DNA of 64,000 nucleotides from UBA7455 sp026713185 (lineage in GTDB: Bacteria > Pseudomonadota > Gammaproteobacteria > Pseudomonadales > Azotimanducaceae). Location of the stretch: assembly GCA_963665785.1 (NCBI GenBank), contig OY762456.1, forward strand, positions 4,092,001 to 4,156,000, given 5' to 3'. Positions within the stretch are counted from its first letter, which is position 1; each line of letters starts with the position of its first letter. The translations under genes were made by a program, and so were the position numbers. Positions 56,322 through 64,000 of this stretch are shown piece after piece. The notes under the pieces were generated by a model. The model did no database searches, was not told the DNA's origin, and was given only the letters and a program-made list of their open reading frames with translations.

Positions 56322-56789
56322 CTACCGGTGATAGGGATGACCATTGATAACAGTCCATGCACGGTAGAGTTGTTCCGCGATCAGGACTGGTACGAGAAAA
56401 TGAGGGAACGTCAGTCGGGACAATGACCAGACAGCATCTGCGGTTGCGACAATCTCATCCTGTAACCCGTCCGGGCCACCGATTACGAATTGAACCGCCT
56501 GATAATCATTGATCCACCCGGAGAGTCGTTCAGCAAGTTCTTCCGTACTCCAGATTGTTCCTTTCATATCAAGAGCAACATTGTATGCACCGACTTTCCT
56601 GGCGCCTTCAATTTTTCTGGCTTCTGCAATTCTACTTCTTTCCGGCACATGGTTTTTCTTTCTTTTTGGAATCGCGAGTTCCGTCACACTGAGGCTGCAT
56701 TCCCGGGGCATCCGCCGTCGATACTCATCCACACCTTCCCTCACCCAACCTGGCGGTCTTGCTCCCAGGGCAATCAGTTCCAGTTTCAC
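56322..56789 (-). CDS. rlmH: 23S rRNA (pseudouridine-1915 N3)-methyltransferase
   Basis: A 155-residue SPOUT methyltransferase with knotted C-terminal SAM site: QFVIGGPDGLQDEI, WSLSRLTFPHFLVPVLIAEQLYRAWTVINGHPYHR. It ends in the highly conserved YHR. It overlaps rsfS by four bases. Confidence 0.97.
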   Translation of the reverse strand: MKLELIALGARPPGWVREGVDEYRRRMPRECSLSVTELAIPKRKKNHVPERSRIAEARKIEGARKVGAYNVALDMKGTIWSTEELAERLSGWINDYQAVQFVIGGPDGLQDEIVATADAVWSLSRLTFPHFLVPVLIAEQLYRAWTVINGHPYHR

Positions 56790-57145
56790 TGATCCCTTCC
56801 CAAGCCTTCTTTGACCGGCAGGTCAGCCATACCCCATAACCGTTCAAGGTTATAAAAGTCTCTGGTTTCAGACTGCATGACATGTACTATAACGTCGGTC
56901 AAATCAATCAGCACCCATTCTCCCTCTCCAAGACCTTCTATACCCAGCGGCTTGATATCGATTGCAGCCGTCTGACTGATGACACTGTTCGTCAATGCTT
57001 TGACATGTCTGACGGATGAACCGGTAACAATAATCATATAATCGGCTAAATCAGTCTTGTTGACCACATCCAGACAACTGATGTCTTGTCCCTTTATCTC
57101 TTCGAGTGCGGAGATGATCAGATTCTTTAATTTAACATTGGGCAT
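56786..57145 (-). CDS. rsfS: Ribosomal silencing factor RsfS
   Basis: A 119-residue protein that binds uL14 and blocks subunit joining in starvation. Motifs are NKTDLADYMIIVTGSSVRHVKALTNSV and EWVLIDLTDVIVHVMQSETRDFYNLERLW. It lies between nadD and rlmH as in most gammaproteobacteria. Confidence 0.97.
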   Translation of the reverse strand: MPNVKLKNLIISALEEIKGQDISCLDVVNKTDLADYMIIVTGSSVRHVKALTNSVISQTAAIDIKPLGIEGLGEGEWVLIDLTDVIVHVMQSETRDFYNLERLWGMADLPVKEGLGRDQ

Positions 57146-57156
57146 GTATTCTTCTC

Positions 57157-57819
57157 TTAAACCCGCTGAGGGCTCTTACTCCGTTGATACAATCCGTGAT
57201 GATTTATGTATTGGATGACGGCCCCTGGCAAGATCCCGCAGGGTACATCTCCCCGGTGAAACGCATTTCTGATATCAGTAGAAGAGGCGGGTATCTGCTC
57301 CAGTTCCAGGTATGCAACCAACCCTGAAACATTGTAACCCAGATCACCAGTATTCACGGGTTCTCTCTCTGCTGCCCATTCCCTGATACCAACCGGTACC
57401 AGCGACTTGTCATGCCCTGGTCTCTTCAAAACGACAAGATGAGCCAGATCAGCGACCTTGCGCCACTCATACCATTGATCCAGGGTATAAAATGCATCCA
57501 TACCCAGGACAATACACAGGGGTACATCAGCCAATTCTTCTCTTAGTGACCGGAGAGTATCAACGGTATAGGAAATTCCCTGCCGTTGTATCTCACGGTC
57601 ATCTACCGTGACGCCCGAAACGTCTTCAACAGCAATCCTCAGCATTGCAAGTCTATGGTCAGCCGAACACTCCGGACGACTCCGATGCGGAGGTTCATAG
57701 GAAGGTATTAATCTGACACCGGACAGTCCAAGGTGCTCGCGGACGGCAACTGCAGAACGTATATGACCATAGTGAACAGGATCGAAAGTACCACCAAGGA
57801 TAGCGATGCTCCTGTTCAA
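57157..57819 (-). CDS. nadD: Nicotinate-nucleotide adenylyltransferase
   Basis: A 220-residue enzyme of NAD synthesis. Features are the nucleotidyltransferase GGTFDPVHYGHIRSA, CIVLGMDAFYTLDQWYEW and the C-terminal SSTDIRNAFHRGD. It ends 11 bases before rsfS and starts 37 bases after proA. Confidence 0.96.
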   Translation of the reverse strand: MNRSIAILGGTFDPVHYGHIRSAVAVREHLGLSGVRLIPSYEPPHRSRPECSADHRLAMLRIAVEDVSGVTVDDREIQRQGISYTVDTLRSLREELADVPLCIVLGMDAFYTLDQWYEWRKVADLAHLVVLKRPGHDKSLVPVGIREWAAEREPVNTGDLGYNVSGLVAYLELEQIPASSTDIRNAFHRGDVPCGILPGAVIQYINHHGLYQRSKSPQRV

Positions 57820-57856
57820 AACGATTCACGTAAAAATCGTTGCGGACTCATGAGCA

Positions 57857-59146
57857 TCATTCCCTGATTTGTCCATCTCCGAAAACAACATATTTACGGG
57901 AAGTGAGACCCTCCAGACCAACCGGTCCGCGCGCGTGCAATTTATTCGTTGATATCCCGATTTCCGCGCCCAGTCCATACTCGAAACCATCTGCAAAACG
58001 GGTTGATGCGTTGACGATGACAGAACTGGAATCCACTTCCCTCAAGAACCGTTGAGTAGCGTTGAAATCGTTGGTCACTATGGCATCCGTGTGCCTGGAA
58101 CCATAATGATTGATGTGGTCAATGGCCGTGGAAATATCATCTACGATCCGGATTGCCAGTACCGGCGCCAGATACTCCGCATACCAGTCACTTTCCTTTG
58201 CAGACTCAACCCTGCAGACATCAGTCAACAATTTGATAGTAGTCTTGCAGCCTCTAAGCTCGACACCAGTCTCAACGTATCGTCTGGCAAGGGACGGCAG
58301 CACCTTGGGTGCAACTGAAGATGCGACCAGCAGTGTTTCCATTGCGTTGCAGACCGCAAAGTAATTAGTCTTCGAGTTAAACGCAATCTCTGCCGCCTTG
58401 TCCAGGTCCGCACTGTCATCAATATAAACATGACATATCCCATCCAGATGCTTGATCACAGGGATGGTCGCTTCATTGAGAATACGCTCAATCAGTCCTC
58501 TGCCGCCACGTGGTACAATGACGTCAACATACCGGGACATCGTAATCAGTTCACCCACGGTAGAGCGGTCAGTGATTTCTACCATTTGAACTACGCAAGG
58601 ATGCAGCCCTGATCTGGCAATGCCGGCTTTCAGGCATTGACCCAGGGCAAGATTTGAATGAATCGATTCCGAGCCGCCACGCAGAATCACGGCATTCCCG
58701 GACTTCAGGCAAAGACTCGCCGCATCAACTGTGACGTTTGGCCGCGACTCATAGATTATACCAACCACACCAAGCGGTGTACGCATTCTGCCGACCTGCA
58801 GCCCATTGGGGCGGTAGGACATCTCCGTAATTTCGCCAACAGGATCATCAAGCCCGGCAACCTGGTGTAGCCCTTCCACCATGACGTCAAATCTGGCATC
58901 GTTGAAGGTTAACCGGTCAAGCAAGGCTTCTGCCGTCCCTTTCCGACGTCCTGCTTTCAGGTCTTTTTCATTTTCCGCCATCAGAAAATCACGCTTGGCA
59001 AGGATTTCCTTACCGGCCGCCAACAGTGCTTCATTTTTTTGCGCGGTGGATGCAAGCCGATTTTCAGCAGCAGCCTGATATGCTGACTGTCCGAGACCCA
59101 GCATGTAATCCCTGATGTTGGTTGCGGCTATCGCCTTCATCGTCAT
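57857..59146 (-). CDS. proA: Gamma-glutamyl phosphate reductase
   Basis: A 429-residue NADPH-dependent enzyme for proline synthesis (second step). It shows GVVGIIYESRPNVTVDAASLCLKSGNAVILRGG, catalytic Cys in FAVCNAMETLLV and the C-terminal GPVGLEGLTSRKYV. The ATG at 59146 has GGAG seven bases upstream. proB is not in the window. Confidence 0.97.
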   Translation of the reverse strand: MTMKAIAATNIRDYMLGLGQSAYQAAAENRLASTAQKNEALLAAGKEILAKRDFLMAENEKDLKAGRRKGTAEALLDRLTFNDARFDVMVEGLHQVAGLDDPVGEITEMSYRPNGLQVGRMRTPLGVVGIIYESRPNVTVDAASLCLKSGNAVILRGGSESIHSNLALGQCLKAGIARSGLHPCVVQMVEITDRSTVGELITMSRYVDVIVPRGGRGLIERILNEATIPVIKHLDGICHVYIDDSADLDKAAEIAFNSKTNYFAVCNAMETLLVASSVAPKVLPSLARRYVETGVELRGCKTTIKLLTDVCRVESAKESDWYAEYLAPVLAIRIVDDISTAIDHINHYGSRHTDAIVTNDFNATQRFLREVDSSSVIVNASTRFADGFEYGLGAEIGISTNKLHARGPVGLEGLTSRKYVVFGDGQIRE

Positions 59147-59209
59147 AATCCAGCTCCATAAAAAACGCTATTATACATAGCCCCTGGATAACACTACCAC
59201 TGGACTGTC

Positions 59210-59935
59210 ATGACAATGGCCGAAACCAAGCATCAAAACGTCCCTGTACAGTTCTTTGATCAGGAACCACTGGAACTGGCAAGAGCCTTGCTGGGAAAAG
59301 TACTGCGCCATCGCTACACACATCCTGAACTCGGGAGTATCTGGCTGTCAGCCTTGATTATCGAGACCGAGGCGTACGAAATGACCGAGAAAGGCAGTCA
59401 TGCGTCACAGGGATTCACACAGAAAAGGGCGGCGCTGTTCATGACCCCCGGGACAATTTACATGTATTATGCACGGGGCCGGGATTCACTTAATTTTTCC
59501 GCAAAGGGCACTGGCAACGGGATTCTGATCAAGTCCGGGTATCCCGTAGTGGATGCCACAAGTCCGCTGTCATCCCTCAAGGTAATGCAATCCCTCAATC
59601 CTTCCCGCTCCGGTATCAGACCCAGGCATCGATTGTGTAAGGGACAGACATTGCTTTGCCAGTCGCTCAATCTGAAAGTGAAGGAATGGGACCAGCACCT
59701 TCCTGACGATGCGTTCAAGTTGAGCGATACCGGTTACCGGGTCAAACGCATCATACAATGCCGAAGACTGGGCATTCCGGCCGGGCGGGACGAACATCTT
59801 CCTTATCGGTTCATTGATTATGACTACGCAAAACATTGCACCAGCAACCCACTTACCAGACGGTACTGGAAAATCAATCAGGATTACCGGATTATTGAAC
59901 CTGGGCAGCCTCCTACCCTTGTAGTTCGGCAATGA
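59210..59935 (+). CDS. DNA-3-methyladenine glycosylase, AAG/MPG type
   Basis: A 241-residue base-excision repair enzyme that removes alkylated purines. Family features are the N-terminal LARALLGKVL, the catalytic stretch IIETEAYE, HASQGFTQKRAALFMTPGTIYMYYARGRDSLNFSA and the C-terminal AGRDEHLPYRF. It is divergent from proA and convergent with the LON-domain gene, overlapping its end by 23 bases. Confidence 0.92.
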   Translation: MTMAETKHQNVPVQFFDQEPLELARALLGKVLRHRYTHPELGSIWLSALIIETEAYEMTEKGSHASQGFTQKRAALFMTPGTIYMYYARGRDSLNFSAKGTGNGILIKSGYPVVDATSPLSSLKVMQSLNPSRSGIRPRHRLCKGQTLLCQSLNLKVKEWDQHLPDDAFKLSDTGYRVKRIIQCRRLGIPAGRDEHLPYRFIDYDYAKHCTSNPLTRRYWKINQDYRIIEPGQPPTLVVRQ

Positions 59936-60506
59936 CTTTCTCTATTTCATCCAGGCGTGCAAGCGAATCATTCATCTCGAATAATCGCTGTTTAACCAGA
60001 TTATCGCAGGGTAACAACTCAGTCAGCCGGGCGCCGACATTTTCCGCAATATTAAGGTCCACCTCATATTTTAGACTTTCTATCTGCTGATGCTGCATCA
60101 AAGTTTGAAGAATCGTAGCCAGATACGCCTGATGTTCCGGCAGTGGTAAATCAATTTCCTGATCCAGAAACTCCACATTCGCCATCATGAGTCTGTCAGG
60201 CCGTTCATATTGATCAAGGATAGCAAACTTGATCTGACCTTCCGCCAGGATTCCCAACATGCCATTCGGCAACTGGTTAAAGTCGATAACCTTACTGTAG
60301 GTTCCCTGGAGGCTGATCCTGGGTAATTTATCATCAGCATTACCCAGGACTTGATTCCCTTCCCGAATCATAACCACGCCAAAGCCGGTATCCTCACTCA
60401 TGCACTGTTTAATCATATCGAGGTATCGCGGCTCAAATATCTGGAGGGGTAAACGTCCACCAGGAAAGATGACCAGCGGTAAAGGAAATAAAGGAATTTC
60501 TGCCAT
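59913..60506 (-). CDS. LON-substrate-binding-domain protein
   Basis: A 197-residue cytoplasmic protein consisting of the Lon N-terminal domain alone, without ATPase or protease parts. It begins AEIPLFPLPLVIFPGGRLPLQIFEPRYLDMI, as the family does, and contains GFGVVMIREG. The start at 60506 is preferred because sequence before it (to 60587) is not family-like. Similar stand-alone proteins are common in gammaproteobacteria, with unproven role. Confidence 0.9.
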   Translation of the reverse strand: MAEIPLFPLPLVIFPGGRLPLQIFEPRYLDMIKQCMSEDTGFGVVMIREGNQVLGNADDKLPRISLQGTYSKVIDFNQLPNGMLGILAEGQIKFAILDQYERPDRLMMANVEFLDQEIDLPLPEHQAYLATILQTLMQHQQIESLKYEVDLNIAENVGARLTELLPCDNLVKQRLFEMNDSLARLDEIEKVIAELQG

Positions 60507-60588
60507 GGTGAAGAAGTTTACCTCACTCCCTTTCCTAATGCAGAGCCGAAAGTTAAACTCGATGCAAACCCCTTGAGTCAAACTCAAC

Positions 60589-61386
60589 TTGGATTACCTT
60601 CAGCTTGCGATACTCTCCCTGATACAGGGCATAACCGAGTTTCTACCCATTTCAAGTTCCGCTCATCTGCTACTGCCACATCACCTGCTTGGCTGGAAAG
60701 ATCAGGGATTGGCGTTTGATACGGCGGTTCACCTTGGGTCACTGTTTGCTGTGCTCAGTTATTTTCGCACTGATATCGTGAGACTGATGTCCGCGCTGAC
60801 GGGTGCAATCATGACAAAACAGCAATCCAGTGACAGCCGTTTCGCCATATTCCTGATTATTGCCAGCCTGCCAGTTCTCATCGTCGGTTATTTCAGCAGG
60901 ACTTTCGTGGAGTTGAATCTGCGGTCTCTGGAAGTCATCACCCTGGCAACTTTCGTATTTGCCATCGCATTACTGGTGGCAGACCTGACTGGCCGAAGAC
61001 AACGGGATGCAAACACGTTGCAACTTTCTTCAGCGTTACTGATCGGATTAAGCCAGTGTGTCGCCCTGATTCCCGGGGCATCCCGGTCCGGTGTTACCAT
61101 GACCATGGCTTTGATGCTGGGTTTTACCCGTGAAGGAGCATCGAGAATTTCTTTCATGATCGCAATTCCGGCAATCGCCGGCGCCTGCCTGCTGAAGATC
61201 AGCGATCTCATGAATTCCGACCAATCCGTCGATTGGCTGATGATGTTGACCGGGGGGTTGATTGCCGCAGTGAGCGCCTATCTCTGCGTCCGATTATTCC
61301 TTGGGCTAATAGAGAAGATCGGGTTTCTGCCGTTTATTGTTTACCGGCTGATACTGAGTTCAGTATTGTTTTTTGGGATATCCTAG
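60589..61386 (+). CDS. uppP: Undecaprenyl-diphosphatase
   Basis: A 265-residue membrane phosphatase recycling the lipid carrier for peptidoglycan. Motif 1 EFLPISSSAHLLL with upstream QGITE, and motif 2 PGASRSGVTMT, are intact. Eight hydrophobic segments are visible. It starts with TTG at 60589. Its last four bases overlap the convergent ssb stop. Confidence 0.94.
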   Translation: MDYLQLAILSLIQGITEFLPISSSAHLLLPHHLLGWKDQGLAFDTAVHLGSLFAVLSYFRTDIVRLMSALTGAIMTKQQSSDSRFAIFLIIASLPVLIVGYFSRTFVELNLRSLEVITLATFVFAIALLVADLTGRRQRDANTLQLSSALLIGLSQCVALIPGASRSGVTMTMALMLGFTREGASRISFMIAIPAIAGACLLKISDLMNSDQSVDWLMMLTGGLIAAVSAYLCVRLFLGLIEKIGFLPFIVYRLILSSVLFFGIS

Positions 61387-61826
61387 AAGGGGATATCGTC
61401 GTCAAAATCATCCTCAGGTGGCGGTTCCAATTCATTCTGACTACGACGGGATGGACCACCGGATGGAGCTGATGTATCCGATGACATGCCACCACGACTG
61501 TCCAGCATCTGCATTTCATTCGCAACAATTTCGGTAGTGTAATGCTTCTGCCCGTCTCTCTCCCACTGCCGTGTGCGCAATTCCCCTTCCAGATAGACTT
61601 TGGAACCTTTCCTCAGGTATTCATTCACTATTTCTGCCAGACGGTTGAAAAACACAACCCGATGCCACTCAGTCCTGTCTCTGTTCTCACCTGTCTCCCG
61701 GTCCTTCCAGCCTTTTGTCGTCGCCACCGTAATATTAGTGACCGGATTACCGTTCGGCATATAACGGGTTTCCGGATCCTGACCCAGATTACCCACCAGT
61801 ATGACTTTATTTACTCCCCGTGCCAT
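61383..61826 (-). CDS. ssb: Single-stranded DNA-binding protein
   Basis: A 147-residue OB-fold protein: RGVNKVILVGNLGQDPETRYMPNGNPV, WHRVVFFNRLAEIVNEYLRKGSKVYLEG, and the acidic C-terminal tip DDDIPF that recruits partners. The linker is short. The start overlaps the MFS gene's end by 20 bases, so the two are probably cotranscribed. Confidence 0.97.
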   Translation of the reverse strand: MARGVNKVILVGNLGQDPETRYMPNGNPVTNITVATTKGWKDRETGENRDRTEWHRVVFFNRLAEIVNEYLRKGSKVYLEGELRTRQWERDGQKHYTTEIVANEMQMLDSRGGMSSDTSAPSGGPSRRSQNELEPPPEDDFDDDIPF

Positions 61827-63186
61827 CGCTCTCTCCTGTGCCTGTTATTCCTATGTACTGCAAGTCTTTTTCATCGAAGCTGGTACTGTCAACTTTAAGG
61901 TATGCTACACCTTCTTTTTCCACCAGTACTACATCAAGTACACCACCCATGGATGATAACCTTTCTATAAAACTATTGGCAGAGAATCCCCTGGATATAT
62001 CGAAATTAATAGTCCTGCTCTCGACACTGTTTAGATTTTGAAGCTTGAGAGACAGGATAAACCACAGAAGACAGATGACGCCATTAACGTACATCACGTG
62101 CGAAATATCGCCCACAGTCAATATCATTCCTCCTACAAGCCCACCCAGAAATGTGCCAATGAACTGGAATGTGGAATAGACCCCCATACCCGTTCCACGT
62201 GCACCCGCTGCAACTGACCGGCTGACATGCGCTGGAAGCAGGATTTCCAGCAGGTTGAATGCTACAAAAAACCCCAATATCAATATCAGCATGGAGAAAT
62301 AGCCGTTGTCCATACCCAATCCGGTCAGTGAAGCAAACATCAGAACGATCGACACTGACATGATACTTTTCGAATGTCCTTTCCTGTCAGACAACCAGAT
62401 AAAGGGAGACATGATGATTGCAGAAGCCAGCAGGATTCCCAGGTAGTAGATTGAATGCACAGCTTCGTTTATGCCAATGCCTTTCAGCAGAAGTGGAAAA
62501 ACCAGGAATCCCGACGTCAAAAAAAAGTGCAGAAACATCACACCAACATAAATCGGGATGAGCGCAGGATTGAACAGTATTGATCGTAGTTTTTCGGTAA
62601 CGACAGCGGTATTCAGATTCGTTTTTATCACTGTGGGTGTCGGAATGACCTTCCAGACCAGCAGTATTCCAATAACACCGGTGACAGCGGAGAACAGGAA
62701 TATGCTGGCATGGCCAAACCAGGTGGCGAGTGCAGGACCAATAACAACAGATAACCCGAAAGATCCGGCAATGCCAATGCCAATAATGGCCATTGCCTTT
62801 GAACGATGCTCTATCCTCGTCAGATCCGATATCAACGCAAACAAGGTACTTGCTATGGCGCCGCATCCCTGCAACAGACGGCCGAACAATATACTGTAGA
62901 TATCATTCGAAAAACCCGCAATCAGACTACCCATGACAAATATTCCAAGACCCAGGACTATAATGCACTTACGCCCGAATTTATCTGACAGCAAACCCAT
63001 GGGAATCTGAAGAATTGCCTGGGACAGTCCATAAATACCCACTGCCATTCCAATCAATAAGGGAGTGCTGTTTTCTACTTTATCGGCAACGAGAGGCAGT
63101 ACAGGCAGGATGGCAAATAAACCAAGCATTCGCACCATGAACAGTATTGCAATGGAAACTGCTGAGCGTATCTCCAGATTATTCAT
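61807..63186 (-). CDS. MFS transporter, YajR-like
   Basis: A 459-residue permease with twelve predicted membrane helices (DKFGRKCIIVLGLGIFV contains the family A-motif) and a C-terminal soluble ferredoxin-like domain (LDVVLVEKEGVAYLKVD). This extra domain marks the YajR group, whose substrate is unknown. The gene lies between divergent uvrA and ssb, which is a common gammaproteobacterial order. Confidence 0.9.
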   Translation of the reverse strand: MNNLEIRSAVSIAILFMVRMLGLFAILPVLPLVADKVENSTPLLIGMAVGIYGLSQAILQIPMGLLSDKFGRKCIIVLGLGIFVMGSLIAGFSNDIYSILFGRLLQGCGAIASTLFALISDLTRIEHRSKAMAIIGIGIAGSFGLSVVIGPALATWFGHASIFLFSAVTGVIGILLVWKVIPTPTVIKTNLNTAVVTEKLRSILFNPALIPIYVGVMFLHFFLTSGFLVFPLLLKGIGINEAVHSIYYLGILLASAIIMSPFIWLSDRKGHSKSIMSVSIVLMFASLTGLGMDNGYFSMLILILGFFVAFNLLEILLPAHVSRSVAAGARGTGMGVYSTFQFIGTFLGGLVGGMILTVGDISHVMYVNGVICLLWFILSLKLQNLNSVESRTINFDISRGFSANSFIERLSSMGGVLDVVLVEKEGVAYLKVDSTSFDEKDLQYIGITGTGESDGTGSK

Positions 63187-63506
63187 TGTCTAAACTTATA
63201 TGCAAACCCGTATGGATAGCCGGTGGTGAGGAAACAGCTTGCCGGATTAGACGTCTGTCGCTGTAGAAACAAGACCTGTTGGGGACTGGTGACATTTTGG
63301 GCTTTGCCTGGAAGTATACAAACTTATATTATCTGTCCCCCTTCAATCCGATACGTCTGTAGGAAAACATTTATTTTCAAGCGATACCAGATGATAACAA
63401 ATTCAGCCAGTTCGCACAGGCATCACCTGTTAATTCGCTATCTGTCATACTCATTCCTCTTACAGAAAGATGCAGCAATTCGTCGTGACCATGGAACAAA
63501 ATCGTT
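63187..63506. other. Divergent region between MFS gene and uvrA
   Basis: About 320 bases with no supported gene. It should hold promoters for the MFS-ssb pair and uvrA. I did not find a clear CTGT-N8-ACAG LexA box, nor a strong terminator. Confidence 0.4.
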
Positions 63507-64000
63507 ATGAGTGATATCTCGATTCGGGGTGCACGTACACACAACCTCAAGAATATTGATCTGGACATCCCCAGGAACCGGTTGGTGGTGGTCACAGGGC
63601 TCTCTGGTTCCGGCAAGTCTTCACTGGCGTTTGATACGCTCTATGCAGAAGGTCAAAGACGTTATGTGGAATCGCTTTCCGCTTATGCCCGTCAGTTTCT
63701 GTCACTCATGGAAAAGCCGGATGTTGATCATATCGAAGGACTTTCACCAGCGATTTCCATAGAACAGAAGTCAACCAGCCACAATCCACGATCAACAGTA
63801 GGGACGATTACCGAGATCTATGATTACCTTCGATTACTGTTTGCACGGGTTGGTGAACCACATTGTCCGGTCCACGGAATCAAACTGGAAGCGCAATCAG
63901 TGAGCCAGATGGTGGACCATGTGCTGTCACTGGATGGAGCAGGCCGGGTCATGCTGCTCGCTCCCATGATAGAAAAAAGGAAAGGAGAGCATCTTCATTT
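63507..64000 (+). CDS. uvrA: UvrA excision nuclease subunit (partial, runs off the window)
   Basis: The first 164 codons are present. The Walker A loop is in VVVTGLSGSGKSSLAFDTLYAEGQRRYVESLSAYARQFL, and other features are MEKPDVDHIEGLSPAISIEQKS, HNPRSTVGTITEIYDYLRLLFARVG and the metal Cys of HCPVHG. The ATG at 63507 lies a few bases after GGAACAA. UvrA is the DNA-damage recognition ATPase of nucleotide excision repair. Confidence 0.97.
   Translation, partial: MSDISIRGARTHNLKNIDLDIPRNRLVVVTGLSGSGKSSLAFDTLYAEGQRRYVESLSAYARQFLSLMEKPDVDHIEGLSPAISIEQKSTSHNPRSTVGTITEIYDYLRLLFARVGEPHCPVHGIKLEAQSVSQMVDHVLSLDGAGRVMLLAPMIEKRKGEHLH

Noticed and set aside
63187..63506. A LexA (SOS) box upstream of uvrA
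   Set aside because: CTGT and ACAG occur but never with the eight-base spacing of the canonical box.

Overview
The window looks like a chromosome segment from a free-living, probably marine or soil, gammaproteobacterium. The right half (about 37-64 kb) is a dense run of housekeeping genes in arrangements typical of that class: ychF-pth-rplY-prs-tRNA-Gln-ispE-lolB, hemA-prfA-prmC-moeB, nadD-rsfS-rlmH-mrdA-rodA-mltB-rlpA-dacA-DUF493-lipB-lipA, and uvrA/MFS/ssb. I cannot place it to genus from sequence alone.

Left end (0-5 kb): an iron-type cell-surface signalling operon, with a FecI-like ECF sigma factor, a FecR-like membrane regulator and a TonB-dependent receptor carrying an N-terminal STN signalling domain. 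It is closed by a clear rho-independent terminator.

Middle (5-36.9 kb): an accessory region full of mobile-element debris. It holds two intact sulfatases and two broken ones, a tannase/feruloyl-esterase-family hydrolase, a lone YejA-like substrate-binding protein, and an operon pairing a tandem-domain CaiB/BaiF CoA-transferase with a single-chain acyl-CoA carboxylase. It also holds a HigBA toxin-antitoxin pair, a cold-shock protein, and a catabolic-looking operon (crotonase, VOC protein, rifampin-phosphotransferase-like ATP/His-domain enzyme). Mobile sequences include an IS110-family element, a REP-associated (RAYT) transposase with its inverted repeats, a related MITE-like element, an IS3 OrfA remnant and a complete IS630 element that cuts the phosphotransferase-like gene. 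At least five C-terminal fragments of IS91-type (Y2/HUH) transposases are present, plus several copies of an apparent IS91 3' end.

The main theme of the accessory region is IS91-linked mosaicism. IS91 transposase tails are joined in frame to a sulfatase, to a tyrosine integrase and, antisense, to an XRE-type regulator fragment. Two near-identical direct copies of the presumed IS91 3' end bracket the crotonase/VOC/phosphotransferase cluster. The accessory region stops at the 3' end of a tRNA-Met gene, with an integrase fragment just beside it, which fits an old tRNA-targeted genomic island.

Right half (37-64 kb): core functions are translation (ychF, pth, rplY, prfA, prmC, rlmH, rsfS, two tRNAs), precursor and cofactor synthesis (prs, ispE, hemA, moeB, lipA, lipB, nadD, proA), and cell-wall elongation (mrdA, rodA, mltB, rlpA, dacA, uppP). 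Others serve the outer membrane (lolB) and DNA repair or replication (DNA-3-methyladenine glycosylase, ssb, uvrA). Many stops and starts overlap by 1-4 bases, pointing to translationally coupled operons.
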